Shown here piece by piece: positions 1 through 8,929 of a stretch of DNA of 64,000 bases. Made by a program: the position numbers and the translations under genes. Every line of letters starts with the position of its first letter. Within the stretch, counting starts at the first letter, position 1. The stretch is from the NCBI GenBank assembly GCA_030429495.1, contig JAUIFH010000001.1, positions 310,001-374,000 on the forward strand. Direction: 5' to 3'. This DNA is from Alphaproteobacteria bacterium. Its GTDB lineage: Bacteria; Pseudomonadota; Alphaproteobacteria; Rhodobacterales; Rhodobacteraceae. Under the pieces are notes generated by a model that had not been told where the DNA came from, did not search any database, and worked only from the letters and a program-made list of their open reading frames with translations.

Positions 1-2122
1 GCCGGTCGGCGCGCATCGCGACCTTCTGGCCTATCTGGTCCGCCGCCTGCTGGAGAACGGCGCCAACTCCTCCTTCGTCAACCAGATCGTGGATGAGGAC
101 GTGGCCCCCGAAGAGGTCGCGTCCTGCCCGCTGAACGCGGTCGAGGCGATGCTGCCGGGTCTTACAAATCGCAGCGTCCGCAAAGGGCCGGAGATCTTCG
201 CGCCGGAGCGGAGAAACTCGGAAGGGTTCGACCTGACCGACGCGCCGACGCTGGCCCGGATCGACGCCGCGCGCGACGAGTTCGCGAAGACGGAGTTCTC
301 CGCCGCCCCGCTCCTTGCCTGCAAGGTCGAAGGGCTGAAGCCGCGCCGCGTGGTCAACCCGGCCACCGGTCAGCTTGTCGGCCGCGTCACCGATGCCTCG
401 GCCGCCGACGTGGACTGCGCGCTGGGCGCGGCCAAGCCGTGGAAGGCCGATGCCGCTGAGCGCGCCGCAGCCCTGAACCGCGCCGCCGACCTCTACGAGG
501 AACATTTCGGCCCGATCTTCGCGCTCCTCGCGCGTGAGGCCGGCAAGACGCTGGCCGATGCCGTGGCTGAACTGCGCGAGGCAGTGGACTTCCTGCGCTA
601 CTACGCCGCGCGCGGTCAGACGCTGACCCGGCCGGCACTCGGCACGTTCACCTGCATCTCGCCGTGGAACTTCCCGCTCGCGATCTTCACCGGTCAGATC
701 GCGGCCGCGCTTGCTGCCGGCAACGCGGTTCTGGCGAAGCCCGCCGAACAGACGCCGCTGATCGCCGCCCATGCGGTCGCACTGCTCCACAAGGCCGGCG
801 TGCCGACCTCCGCGCTGCAGCTCCTGCCGGGCGACGGGGCGACCGTCGGCGCGAAACTCACCTCCGACCCGCGTGTGAACGGTGTCTGCTTCACCGGCTC
901 GACCGAGACCGCGATGCTGATCCGCAAGGCGATGGCGAAGCACCTCGTCCCCGGCGCGCCGCTGATCGCGGAAACCGGCGGCCTGAACGCGATGATCGTC
1001 GATTCGACCGCTCTGCCGGAACAGGCGGTCCGCGACATCGTCGCCTCTTCCTTCCAGTCGGCGGGTCAGCGCTGCTCCGCGCTCCGCTGCCTCTACGTGC
1101 AGGAGGACATCGCCGCCCATTTCACCGACATGCTGTTCGGCGCGATGGAGGAGCTGTCGGTCGGCGATCCGTGGCACCTCGCGACCGATGTCGGTCCGGT
1201 GATCGACGAAGAGGCCGAAGGTGGCATCCGCGCCCATGTTGAGAAGGCCCGCAAGGAAGGCCGCCTGCTGCGTCAGCTTTCGACCCCGAAAGGCGGGCAT
1301 TTCATCGCGCCCTCGGTGATCCGGGTGAAGGGCATCGCCGACATGAAGCGCGAGATATTCGGGCCTGTCCTGCATGTCGCGACCTTCGATGCCGAGGATC
1401 TGCCGAAGATCATCGACGACATCAACGCGACCGGCTACGGCCTGACCTTCGGCCTCCATACGCGGATCGACAACCGCGTGCAGGAAGTGACCGAGGCGCT
1501 CCATGTCGGCAACATCTACGTCAACCGCAACCAGATCGGTGCGGTCGTCGGGTCGCAGCCCTTCGGCGGCGAGGGGCTGTCGGGCACCGGCCCCAAGGCG
1601 GGCGGCCCGGAATACCTCGCCCGCTTCACCGCGCCTGAACGGGCCAATGCCACGGGTGCCGCCACGGGCAAGGCCGATCCGGCAAAGGTGCAGGCCGCGC
1701 TCAATGCAGCACCACTGCCCGCGACGCTGACGCGGATCGACCTCCCCGGCCCGACCGGTGAGTCGAACCGCCTCACGCTTCTTGCCCGCGCGCCGTTCCT
1801 CTGCCTTGGCCCCGGACCGGAGGCGACCGAGTCGCAGGCGAAGGCGGTCGAGGCGCTGGGCGGTCAGGCGATCGCCGTCGCCGGAACCCTCGCGCCAGAG
1901 GCGCTGACGGCGCTGACCGGCTTCTCCGGCGTCCTGTTCTGGGGCGCGGAGGCCGAGGCGCGTGCCTATGGCGCCGCGCTGGCCACGCGGAAAGGCCCGA
2001 TCTTGCCGCTGATCACGGCGATGCCGGACCTTGGCCATGTCGCGCTCGAACGCCATGTCTGTGTCGACACGACGGCGTCGGGTGGCAACGCCCAGCTTCT
2101 GGCCGAGGCCGGTAACGCTTGA
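1..2122 (+). CDS. putA: Bifunctional proline dehydrogenase / delta-1-pyrroline-5-carboxylate dehydrogenase PutA, 3' part
   Basis: The gene enters from the left edge; its frame is open from base 2, so about 706 C-terminal residues are present. PutA oxidises proline to P5C with FAD and then P5C to glutamate with NAD. The first residues (LVRRLLENGANSSFVN) are the end of the proline dehydrogenase barrel. The aldehyde dehydrogenase domain follows, with the catalytic-loop sequence LIAETGGLNAMIV and the nucleophile Cys in SAGQRCSALR near base 1075. PFGGEGLSGTGPKAGGPEYL near base 1560 closes the ALDH fold, and a further domain of about 170 residues, as in long PutA proteins, ends the chain. The N-terminal DNA-binding and dehydrogenase parts lie outside the window, so whether this PutA is also a repressor cannot be judged. 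Confidence 0.95.
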   Translation, partial: PVGAHRDLLAYLVRRLLENGANSSFVNQIVDEDVAPEEVASCPLNAVEAMLPGLTNRSVRKGPEIFAPERRNSEGFDLTDAPTLARIDAARDEFAKTEFSAAPLLACKVEGLKPRRVVNPATGQLVGRVTDASAADVDCALGAAKPWKADAAERAAALNRAADLYEEHFGPIFALLAREAGKTLADAVAELREAVDFLRYYAARGQTLTRPALGTFTCISPWNFPLAIFTGQIAAALAAGNAVLAKPAEQTPLIAAHAVALLHKAGVPTSALQLLPGDGATVGAKLTSDPRVNGVCFTGSTETAMLIRKAMAKHLVPGAPLIAETGGLNAMIVDSTALPEQAVRDIVASSFQSAGQRCSALRCLYVQEDIAAHFTDMLFGAMEELSVGDPWHLATDVGPVIDEEAEGGIRAHVEKARKEGRLLRQLSTPKGGHFIAPSVIRVKGIADMKREIFGPVLHVATFDAEDLPKIIDDINATGYGLTFGLHTRIDNRVQEVTEALHVGNIYVNRNQIGAVVGSQPFGGEGLSGTGPKAGGPEYLARFTAPERANATGAATGKADPAKVQAALNAAPLPATLTRIDLPGPTGESNRLTLLARAPFLCLGPGPEATESQAKAVEALGGQAIAVAGTLAPEALTALTGFSGVLFWGAEAEARAYGAALATRKGPILPLITAMPDLGHVALERHVCVDTTASGGNAQLLAEAGNA

Positions 2123-2153
2123 CGCCCCTTCGCGGATCGGAAAACGTGGCGCC

Positions 2154-2897
2154 ATGTTTCCGATCCGCGACCACAACCCTTCCGAACGGACGCCCTATGT
2201 CGTCTATGCGCTGATCGCGGCGAACGTGATCGCGTTCTTGCTCGAACTGCCCTACATGGAGAGCGAACGCGCCATTGCGGGGTTCTTCCGCGACTGGGCC
2301 ATGATCCCGGCCGCCGTCACCCAGGGCGGCGAGGTCCACGGCATCTTCACCTCGATGTTCCTGCACGCGGGCTTCCTGCACCTTGCCGGCAACATGCTCT
2401 TTCTCTGGATCTTCGGCGACAACCTCGAGGACCAGCTCGGCCATATGGGCTTTCTCGCCTTCTACATCGCCTGCGGCGTCGCGGCCGCTCTCGCCCATAT
2501 CCTCGCCGACCCGGGATCCATCATCCCGACCGTGGGCGCTTCGGGCGCGATCGGCGGGGTCATGGGCGGATATCTTCTGCTGTTCCCCCGCGCGCGGGTC
2601 GATATCCTTCTCATCTTCATCATCTTCTTCCGGGTCTTCACGATCCCGGCCTTCGTCATGCTCGGCCTGTGGTTCGCGATGCAGATATTTTCCGGCCTTT
2701 CCACGCCCGCCGACGGTGGCGGCGTTGCCTACTGGGCCCATGCAGGCGGCTTCCTCGCGGGCATCGTTCTTGTTCTGCCGACATGGCTGAAGCGCGGCGC
2801 GAAGGAATACTGGCAGCGGACCGACGGCCATCCGCCCCATCCAGAGATCGACTATTCGCCCTCGAATATCCCGATCGTCCGCCGGAGGCGCAAATGA
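2154..2897 (+). CDS. Rhomboid family intramembrane serine protease
   Basis: This 247-residue polytopic membrane protein has the rhomboid features: the L1-loop-like stretch with FTSMFLHAGFLHLAGNM, the catalytic serine in GASGAIGGVMGGY (near base 2545) and the catalytic histidine in YWAHAGGFLAG (near base 2740). About six hydrophobic segments are visible. Rhomboids cut transmembrane helices of substrates within the membrane; the substrate here is unknown. The frame is also open further upstream inside putA, but ATG 2154 gives the usual N-terminus (MFPIRDHNP, common in alphaproteobacterial homologues). The stop overlaps the next start by 4 bases (ATGA), so translation is probably coupled to the GFA-family gene. 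Confidence 0.9.
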   Translation: MFPIRDHNPSERTPYVVYALIAANVIAFLLELPYMESERAIAGFFRDWAMIPAAVTQGGEVHGIFTSMFLHAGFLHLAGNMLFLWIFGDNLEDQLGHMGFLAFYIACGVAAALAHILADPGSIIPTVGASGAIGGVMGGYLLLFPRARVDILLIFIIFFRVFTIPAFVMLGLWFAMQIFSGLSTPADGGGVAYWAHAGGFLAGIVLVLPTWLKRGAKEYWQRTDGHPPHPEIDYSPSNIPIVRRRRK

Positions 2898-3283
2898 CCC
2901 TGCCGAAGCTTGGCACGCCGCACCGCGCCACCTGCCATTGCGGGGCCGTGGAACTCGCGGTGACGCTGGTGCCCGAAGGCTTCGCCTCGGCCCGGCGCTG
3001 CGATTGCTCGTTCTGCGCCCGGCGCGGGGCCATCGCGGTCAGCGCGCCGCTCGATGGCGTGAAGGTGGTCAAGGGCGAGGATAACCTCACCCTCTACACG
3101 TGGAATACCGGCACGGCGAAGCACTACTTCTGCAAGACCTGCGGCATCTATACCCACCACCGACGCCGTTCGAATCCGAACGAATACGGCGTGAATGTCG
3201 CCTGCCTGGAAGGGGTGAACCCTCGCGATCTGGTCAACGTTCTGTGGACGGACGGAGTCAACCATCCGTCCGACCGGTCCTGA
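2894..3283 (+). CDS. GFA (glutathione-dependent formaldehyde-activating) family zinc protein
   Basis: A 129-residue protein with the GFA cysteine pattern: CHCGAVEL near the N-terminus, CDCSFCARRG about 20 residues later, and YFCKTCGIYTHH in the second half. These cysteines bind zinc in the Mss4-like beta fold. The family is named for Gfa of Paracoccus, proposed to speed up S-hydroxymethylglutathione formation, but most members have no tested function and this one is much shorter than true Gfa. It starts inside the stop codon of the rhomboid gene and is followed at once by a hairpin repeat, suggesting the end of a two-gene operon. Confidence 0.85.
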   Translation: MTLPKLGTPHRATCHCGAVELAVTLVPEGFASARRCDCSFCARRGAIAVSAPLDGVKVVKGEDNLTLYTWNTGTAKHYFCKTCGIYTHHRRRSNPNEYGVNVACLEGVNPRDLVNVLWTDGVNHPSDRS

Positions 3284-3338
3284 TCTTCCACTTGGTGCAA
3301 ATATCCCCGGGGGTGCGGGGGCAGGCAGCCCCCGCCCT
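3284..3338 (+). repeat. 3'-end hairpin repeat, copy A
   Basis: Directly after the GFA stop codon lies GCAAATATCCCCGGGGGT followed by a GC hairpin (GGGGGC, 5-base loop, GCCCCC). It resembles three other copies in the window, which share CTTCTTCTGTTC, AAATACTC and a GGGGG/CCCCC hairpin. All four copies follow plus-strand genes in the same orientation. This copy is the most divergent in its upstream half. It may act in transcript termination or 3'-end protection, although no U-tract follows. Confidence 0.6.
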
Positions 3339-3340
3339 TG

Positions 3341-4132
3341 TCACTCCGGCGCGCGCAGAAGCTTGGCGACCGGCGCGAAGATCTCGGCATTCGCGGCCAG
3401 AACGCTGCCGCTTTCGAAGATGTCGCGGCCCTCGCGCACGGCTTCGGCAAAGCCGCCGGCCTCGCGCACGATGATCAGCCCCGCCGCCATGTCCCAGGCC
3501 GAAAGCTCGCGTTCCCAGTAACCGTCAAGCCGCCCCGCCGCGACATAGGCGAGGTCGAGCGATGCCGCACCCCAGCGCCGGACGCCGGCCGTCGCCGGCA
3601 TCAGCCGGGCGAGGTCGCGCATCGTGGCGGGCAGGGTCTTCTTCGTGCCGAACGGCACGCCGGTGGCCAGCACCGCCTCGTCCAACGAACGGCGGCCCGA
3701 GACGCGTATACGGCTTTCGTTGCGCCATGCGCCGGCGCCCTTCTCGGCCCAGAACAGCTCGTCCTTGGCCGGGTCGAAGACGATGCCCGCGACAATCTCG
3801 CCCTTGTGCTCCAGCGCGATGGAGACGGCCCAGTGCGGCAGGCCGTGCAGGAAGTTCGTCGTCCCGTCCAGCGGATCGACGATCCAGCGCCGCGTCGGGT
3901 CGGCGCCGTCGGCGGCCCCGGTTTCCTCGCCCAGCCAGCCATAGGTCGGCCGGGCTGCCATCAGCTCGTCGCGGATGATCTTCTCGGCGGCGATATCGGC
4001 GCGGCTGACGAAATCGCCCGCGCCCTTGACCGAGACCTGCAGGTTCTCGACCTCGCGGAAATCCTTCACGAGGCTGCGGCCGGCCTTGCGCGCCGCCTTG
4101 ATCATCAGGTTGAGGTTCGCACTGCCCTGCAT
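3341..4132 (-). CDS. suhB: Inositol monophosphatase family protein (SuhB-like)
   Basis: 263 residues with all the metal-dependent phosphomonoesterase motifs: GEETG (metal-binding glutamate), WIVDPLDGTTNFLHGLP (motif A) and LSAWDMAAGLIIVREAGG (motif B). The family hydrolyses inositol-1-phosphate and related substrates; SuhB also binds RNA polymerase and ribosome-assembly factors in E. coli. The start at 4132 (MQGSANLNLMIKAARKAG) matches the usual SuhB N-terminus; the frame stays open well upstream, but that part lies antisense to the MFS gene region and looks like noise. It converges on the GFA gene. Confidence 0.9.
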   Translation of the reverse strand: MQGSANLNLMIKAARKAGRSLVKDFREVENLQVSVKGAGDFVSRADIAAEKIIRDELMAARPTYGWLGEETGAADGADPTRRWIVDPLDGTTNFLHGLPHWAVSIALEHKGEIVAGIVFDPAKDELFWAEKGAGAWRNESRIRVSGRRSLDEAVLATGVPFGTKKTLPATMRDLARLMPATAGVRRWGAASLDLAYVAAGRLDGYWERELSAWDMAAGLIIVREAGGFAEAVREGRDIFESGSVLAANAEIFAPVAKLLRAPE

Positions 4133-4239
4133 CGGCCCCGGCTCCTTCGTTTCAAGCCCGTGCCTATACGCCGCGACTTCAGGCTTGTGAAGGGCGCAGC
4201 GCCGGGAAAAGTCGCAGGGTAACGGATTTCGCCACGCCT

Positions 4240-5655
4240 CTAGCGGCGTGCCGTGACGAAGCGCAACGTGAAGGCGAAGCTGAGCGCGGCGATCGGCAGG
4301 CTGCCGAGGAAGATCATCCGCGCGACATGCTGCGCCTCCTCCGCCGTTGCACCGCCGTCGAATCCGGCACGGTTGGCGAAGATGCCCACCGCCGACGCGC
4401 CCAGAGCGTAACCCAGACGTGCCACGACCGGCAGTGCCGCCGTCAGGCGCTCCACTTCTCCTTCCGCCGCGAAGCGCGTTCCGCGCCGCAGGATGAAGGT
4501 CCAGGCCATGCCGAAGCCGAGACCCTCGAAGGCCGCGAAAAGCGCGATCAGGCCGACCGGCCCCGCCGGCACCGCGACGACCGCCCCGGCGACGCTGAGA
4601 AGGACAAGGCCCATCCCGACCCCGATCACCAGCGGGTCGAACCGCTCCTGCGCGCCGGAAACCGCGACCGCGGCGAACGTCCAGGCGATCGAGATGACCG
4701 CCACGACATAGCCCGCGACGATGGCCGGCGTGTCGTGGATCAGCGCCATCAGCAGCGGGCCATAGGCCGGCAGCCCCATCGTCGCCACGCTCATCGCGAG
4801 AACCGCCATCAGCGCCGCGCCGACCGGGCGGCGTGGATCGAAGGCATCGCGCGGCAGCAGCCGGTCCTCGCCGCTGGCTGCATCGAGCCGCGCGAAGACG
4901 GCGAGCGCCGTCAACCCTCCGCCAAGCGACAGCGCCATCAGCGGGACGCTTGCGGCAATCCCGGCATAGGCGACGCCCATCACGGCCAGGCAAAGGAGTG
5001 CGAGGCGCCGCATCGGCAACCTGCCGGCCTCCGTCGCGTTTTCGCCCGGTGCCTCGCCGCCGCCGCGCAACCCGAACCCAATCCAGACCGCGAGCACTGC
5101 CGCCTGAAGCCCGAAGAACGCGAAGCCCCAGCGCCAGGTCGCGTAGGTCACGAACAGCCCGCCGACCAGCGGGCCGAGAAAGGCCGACGCGCCCCAGAGC
5201 ATCGACATCACCGCCATCACCCGTGGCATCAGTGGTTCGGGAAAGAGTCGTGCGACCGAGACGAAGGCGAGCGAGACGAGCCCGCCGCCGCCCAGACCCT
5301 GCGCGACCCGCCCAAGCAGCAGCACCTCCATCGTCGGTGCGACGGCGCTGAGAAAGCAGCCCGCCGCGAAGGCCACCGCGGCCACGATCATCGGTAACCG
5401 GATGCCGACACGAAGCGCGATCAGCCCGCTTGCCGCGCCCGCAACGATAGAGCCGGTTTCGTAAAGCGCGAAGTTCCACGCCACCAACCGCTCACCGCCG
5501 ACGCCCTCGACGATGGCGGGCATCATCGTCGCCACGATCAGGCTGTCGGCCGCATGCAGCCAGACACCCAGCGAGACGAGCGCCAGAGATGCCGCATAGC
5601 GCGCATTCAGCACGTCGCGCCAGCGTGCGCCCTCGCTCTCCGTCATCGCGGTCAT
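4240..5655 (-). CDS. Major facilitator superfamily transporter
   Basis: 471 residues, strongly hydrophobic, with roughly 12-14 membrane segments. The N-terminal half carries an MFS pattern: an acidic residue in the first helix (HAADSLIVATMMPAIV), a glycine-rich GRVAQGLGGGGLVS segment like drug:H+ antiporter motif B, and WGASAFLGPLVGG like motif C (gxxxGPxxGG) of exporters. This points to an efflux-type carrier of the DHA group, but the substrate cannot be read from sequence. It stands about 100 bases upstream of suhB on the same strand and may be cotranscribed with it. Confidence 0.8.
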   Translation of the reverse strand: MTAMTESEGARWRDVLNARYAASLALVSLGVWLHAADSLIVATMMPAIVEGVGGERLVAWNFALYETGSIVAGAASGLIALRVGIRLPMIVAAVAFAAGCFLSAVAPTMEVLLLGRVAQGLGGGGLVSLAFVSVARLFPEPLMPRVMAVMSMLWGASAFLGPLVGGLFVTYATWRWGFAFFGLQAAVLAVWIGFGLRGGGEAPGENATEAGRLPMRRLALLCLAVMGVAYAGIAASVPLMALSLGGGLTALAVFARLDAASGEDRLLPRDAFDPRRPVGAALMAVLAMSVATMGLPAYGPLLMALIHDTPAIVAGYVVAVISIAWTFAAVAVSGAQERFDPLVIGVGMGLVLLSVAGAVVAVPAGPVGLIALFAAFEGLGFGMAWTFILRRGTRFAAEGEVERLTAALPVVARLGYALGASAVGIFANRAGFDGGATAEEAQHVARMIFLGSLPIAALSFAFTLRFVTARR

Positions 5656-5713
5656 GGCCGATCCTTCGTTCTTGCCTAGCCGGCCTCTGGTAATTCCTCA
5701 AGCGCGCTTTAGG

Positions 5714-6478
5714 TCAAGCGGTAATTTGCCGACCCCGCCACCGCTCGATCACCGACTTGAGCAGTGTCGGCCGGTCCGACATCAGCCCGTCCACCCCTAG
5801 GTCGAGCAGCACTTCCATCTCAGCCTCGTCATCGACCGTCCAGACATGGACCTGCACACCGTGCCGGTGCGCGGCACGCACGAAGGCGCGCGTGACAAGC
5901 GGGATGCCACGGTGACGCACCGGCACTTGAACAGCGGGAAAGTCGGGCCGCCGCCCCGGCAGCCCCCACCCCCGGAGCCAGAGGCCGAACACCCCGGCAT
6001 GGGCTGGCGACCAGCAAAGATCGGGGCCGAGCAGGGCACGCAGGCGCGCGGTCCGCCCGGCCTCGAACGACCCGACGCAGACCCGAGGCAGGGCATCCGC
6101 ACGCCGGATCGCCTCAGCCATCGGCTCCACGGCCGCGTCCGCCTTGGCCTCCAGATTGACGTTCAGACCGGGCCATGCGGCGAGCAGTTCATCCAGCCTC
6201 GGGATCGGTTCCCCGCCGCGCGTGCGCCGCGCGGACAGGTCCGCCCATGTCAGGTCGGCGATGGCCACCGCCTCTCCGGTCATCCGCTCCAGCGTGTCGT
6301 CGTGGAAGATCACCGCGACGCCATCGCGGGTCGCCTGCACGTCGGTCTCGATATGGCTGTAGCCAAGCCCGACCGCATGGGCGAAGGCGGCCATCGTGTT
6401 CTCCTCAACCTCCAGCGAGCCGCCGCGATGCGCGAAGGCGATGGGGGTGGGATGGTCGAGGAAAGGGTGCGGTGTCAT
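5714..6478 (-). CDS. ugpQ: Glycerophosphodiester phosphodiesterase (GDPD)
   Basis: 254 residues forming a typical GDPD barrel. The N-terminus has the catalytic AHRGG with a nearby EENT; IETDVQATRDG and VIFHDDTLERMTG supply further metal and catalytic residues; VWTVDD and GVDGLMSDRP close the barrel. It hydrolyses glycerophosphodiesters released from phospholipids to glycerol-3-phosphate plus an alcohol. There is no clear signal peptide, so it is probably cytoplasmic like UgpQ. Its start overlaps the metR stop by 4 bases, so it may be translated from the metR transcript. The symbol is given by resemblance only. Confidence 0.85.
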   Translation of the reverse strand: MTPHPFLDHPTPIAFAHRGGSLEVEENTMAAFAHAVGLGYSHIETDVQATRDGVAVIFHDDTLERMTGEAVAIADLTWADLSARRTRGGEPIPRLDELLAAWPGLNVNLEAKADAAVEPMAEAIRRADALPRVCVGSFEAGRTARLRALLGPDLCWSPAHAGVFGLWLRGWGLPGRRPDFPAVQVPVRHRGIPLVTRAFVRAAHRHGVQVHVWTVDDEAEMEVLLDLGVDGLMSDRPTLLKSVIERWRGRQITA

Positions 6479-7380
6479 GCGCGCTGGAGCTTAACAGGTT
6501 CGCTCCGTGCGAGCTTCAGGAAATGCGCGACGAAGGGGCGGGTCGCGTCGTCCTCGCGGGTCGCGGCATACATCCGCTTGGTCAGGCCCTTTTCGGTCAC
6601 CGGGCGGGTCACGTAGTCCGGCTGATACTTCACTTCGCGCAGCACCCAGTCCGGCAGCACCGACACCCCCCGGTTGGACGCGACGAGCATCAGGATCACG
6701 GCCGTCAGTTCCACCTGCCGGACGGCGCGTGGTTCGATCCGCGCCGGGGTCAGCAGTTCCGAGAAGATGTCGAGCCGTCCGCGTTCCACCGGATAGGTGA
6801 TCAGCACCTGATCGCGGAAATCCTCGGGCTCGACGAACGGCTTTTCGGCCAGCGGGTTCTGCCGCGCTGCGACGAAGGTCGGCGCGTAGTCGAAGAGCGG
6901 GTGGAAAACCACGCCGCGCAGATCTTCCGGGTCGGAAGACAGCACGAGGTCCACCTCCTCGCGGAGCAGCGCCGGCAGCCCCTCGAAGGCGAGGCCGGGG
7001 CGGATATCGACATCGACCTCGGGCCATGCGCGGCGGAAGCGTTCCAGCACGGGGAACAGCCAGTCGAAACAGGCATGGCACTCGATCGCGATATGAAGCC
7101 GCCCGGAACGCCCCGAACGCAGCGCGCGGAATTCTTCCGACAGTGCTTCGATCTCCGGCAGCACCCGCTCCGCCGTCCGAAGTAGACGCATCCCCGCCGC
7201 CGACAGCTTCATCGGCTTCGACCGGCGCACGAACAGCTCCATCCCGGCCTGATCCTCCAGCCCCTTCACCTGATGCGACAGCGCCGACTGGGTGATGTTG
7301 AGCTGGTCGGCCGCGCGGGCAAGACCGCCGGCATCATGGATCGCCTTGATCGTCCTGAGATGCCGCAACTCCAGGTGCAT
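6475..7380 (-). CDS. metR: LysR-family transcriptional regulator, MetR-like
   Basis: 301 residues: an N-terminal winged helix (LARAADQLNITQSALSHQVKGLE) and a LysR substrate-binding domain. The stretch AIECHACFDWLFPVLERF is characteristic of MetR, the homocysteine-responsive activator of methionine genes. It is divergent from metF, the classic MetR-controlled arrangement, with about 100 bases between them that contain inverted repeats. Its stop overlaps the GDPD start, a neighbour with no obvious link to methionine. Confidence 0.9.
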   Translation of the reverse strand: MHLELRHLRTIKAIHDAGGLARAADQLNITQSALSHQVKGLEDQAGMELFVRRSKPMKLSAAGMRLLRTAERVLPEIEALSEEFRALRSGRSGRLHIAIECHACFDWLFPVLERFRRAWPEVDVDIRPGLAFEGLPALLREEVDLVLSSDPEDLRGVVFHPLFDYAPTFVAARQNPLAEKPFVEPEDFRDQVLITYPVERGRLDIFSELLTPARIEPRAVRQVELTAVILMLVASNRGVSVLPDWVLREVKYQPDYVTRPVTEKGLTKRMYAATREDDATRPFVAHFLKLARSEPVKLQRA

Positions 7381-7415
7381 GATCCGATTTCCTCAAACGT
7401 ACTTCATATTGATCT

Positions 7416-7456
7416 TGAGAATTATGAATTTGTCTCACGTCGTCTGCCATGAGACA
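7416..7456. promoter_or_regulatory. Candidate MetR operator in the metR-metF intergenic region
   Basis: Three regularly spaced half-sites are visible: TGAGA at 7416-7420, TGTCTCA at 7431-7437 and TGAGACA at 7450-7456. The last two form a perfect inverted repeat with 7-base arms and a 12-base spacer; the first pairs with the second as TGAGA/TCTCA over 22 bases. Sites of this kind between a LysR gene and its target usually bind the regulator. It is not the enterobacterial TGAA-N5-TTCA box, so the assignment to MetR comes from position. Confidence 0.5.
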
Positions 7457-7484
7457 AGAGGGCAAGTTCAAGAAGGACAGACCC

Positions 7485-8351
7485 ATGCCCGCGCCCCGGA
7501 TTTCGCTCGAATTCTTCCCGCCCCAGACGCTCGACGCTTCGTTCCGTCTGTGGGAGACGGTGCAGATTCTCGCGCCGCTCAAGCCGAACTTCGTCTCCGT
7601 CACCTACGGCGCCGGCGGCACAACGCGGAAGCTTACGCATGAGGCCGTCACGACCATCGGGTCGCATTACGGGCTGAACGTCGCCGCGCATCTGACCTGC
7701 GTGGAGGCGACCCGCGCCGAGACGCTGGAGATTGCCGAAAGCTACGCCAAGGCCGGCGTGACCGAGATCGTCGCCTTGCGCGGCGATGCGCCGAAAGGCG
7801 CGGACCGCTTTACCGCCCATGATGACGGCTTCGCTTCCTCCGTCGAGCTGATCGAGGCGCTGGCCGAGACGGGCAAGTTCAAACTCCGTGTCGGCGCCTA
7901 TCCCGAGGCGCATCCCGATGCACCGGACATGAAGGCCAATGTCGACTGGCTCAAGCGCAAGATCGACGCCGGCGCCTCCTCTGCCGTCACCCAGTTCTTC
8001 TTCGAGGCCGAAAGCTTCTTCCGCTTCCGCGACGCCTGCGAAAAAGCCGGGATCGACGCGCCGATCATCCCCGGCATCCTGCCGATCATCTCATGGTCCG
8101 GCGCGAAACGCTTCGCGCAGCGCTGCGGCACCTCGGTGCCGGCATGGCTCGACGGCGCGTTCGAGAAGGCCGCACGCGACGGACGCGAGGATCTGCTCGC
8201 CACCGCGCTCGCGACCGAGCTTTGCGACAATCTCATCCAGGGTGGCGTAGAGGACCTGCACTTCTACACGCTCAACCGGCCGCACCTGACGCGCGACATC
8301 TGCTTCGCACTCGGCATCGTTCCGGAGGTCTCCCTGCAGAACGTGGCGTGA
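7485..8351 (+). CDS. metF: Methylenetetrahydrofolate reductase
   Basis: 288 residues. MetF reduces 5,10-methylene-THF to 5-methyl-THF, the methyl donor for methionine synthesis, using FAD. The TIM-barrel family signatures are present: ISLEFFPPQ with the catalytic Glu, FVSVTYGAGG, HLTCV, ALRGDAPKG, AAYPEAHPD-like VGAYPEAHPD, and TQFFFEAESFFRF. The ATG at 7485 is chosen because AAGGA lies 7 bases upstream; an in-frame ATG at 7449 would sit inside the right arm of the inverted repeat and is less likely. Expression is probably controlled by the divergent MetR. Confidence 0.95.
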   Translation: MPAPRISLEFFPPQTLDASFRLWETVQILAPLKPNFVSVTYGAGGTTRKLTHEAVTTIGSHYGLNVAAHLTCVEATRAETLEIAESYAKAGVTEIVALRGDAPKGADRFTAHDDGFASSVELIEALAETGKFKLRVGAYPEAHPDAPDMKANVDWLKRKIDAGASSAVTQFFFEAESFFRFRDACEKAGIDAPIIPGILPIISWSGAKRFAQRCGTSVPAWLDGAFEKAARDGREDLLATALATELCDNLIQGGVEDLHFYTLNRPHLTRDICFALGIVPEVSLQNVA

Positions 8352-8440
8352 CGCAACGTTTTGCACTCCGGTCCCGGACGGGTCATTGTCCGGGGCCGGC
8401 TCTTTCGTCAGGCTGACCGTGACCAGCGGAGATGCCTGAC

Positions 8441-8929
8441 ATGTCGACGCCCTTCGTCGCGGAAAACCCGACCGATCTCGCCAGCCGTGAGACGCTGCTC
8501 TCGATGTCCGGCCTCGATTTCATGCACGCGATGCTGGAGGGGCGGATTGCCGGGCCGCCGATCTTCCGAACGATGGGCTACCGGCTGCACGAGGTCGGCC
8601 CGGGGCGCGTCGTCTTTCGCGGCGTGCCGAGTTTCGCGCATACCAACCCGATGGGTGCCGTCCACGGCGGCTGGTATGGCACGCTGCTTGACAGCTGCAT
8701 GGCCTGCGCGGTGATGACGACGGTGCCCAAGGGGCGCTTCTACACGACGCTGGATTATGCGGTGAACATCGTGCGCGCCCTGCCGAAGGGAACGGAGATC
8801 GGGGCCGAAGGGTCCGTGCAGCATGCAGGCCGGTCGACCGGCGTCGCGCGGGGCGAGATACGCGGTGTGGAAGATGGCAGGCTCTACGCGACCGGCACGA
8901 CGACCTGCCTGATCATGTCCGGCGACTGA
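8441..8929 (+). CDS. PaaI-family (hotdog) thioesterase
   Basis: 162 residues forming a single hotdog domain. NPMGAVHGGWYGTLLDSCMACAV is the long central helix with the PaaI-type HGG motif and the Asp equivalent to the catalytic residue; FYTTLDYAVNIVRAL and an RGEI strand complete the fold. The family hydrolyses acyl- or aryl-CoA thioesters, and the physiological substrate is not predictable. GGAG at 8428-8431 lies 9 bases before ATG 8441 and directly abuts an alternative ATG at 8432, so 8441 is preferred. The 3' end overlaps the convergent DUF2235 gene by 17 bases. Confidence 0.8.
   Translation: MSTPFVAENPTDLASRETLLSMSGLDFMHAMLEGRIAGPPIFRTMGYRLHEVGPGRVVFRGVPSFAHTNPMGAVHGGWYGTLLDSCMACAVMTTVPKGRFYTTLDYAVNIVRALPKGTEIGAEGSVQHAGRSTGVARGEIRGVEDGRLYATGTTTCLIMSGD

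Noticed and set aside
3341-4132. Calling the inositol-phosphatase gene cysQ
   Set aside because: Its motif reads DPLDGTTNF (SuhB type), while the gene at 32888 has DPLDGTKEF (CysQ type).
4133-5479. A 449-codon N-terminal extension of the suhB frame
   Set aside because: Lies in another frame of the MFS gene, is Arg/Gly-rich and unlike any phosphatase; ATG 4132 gives a normal SuhB.
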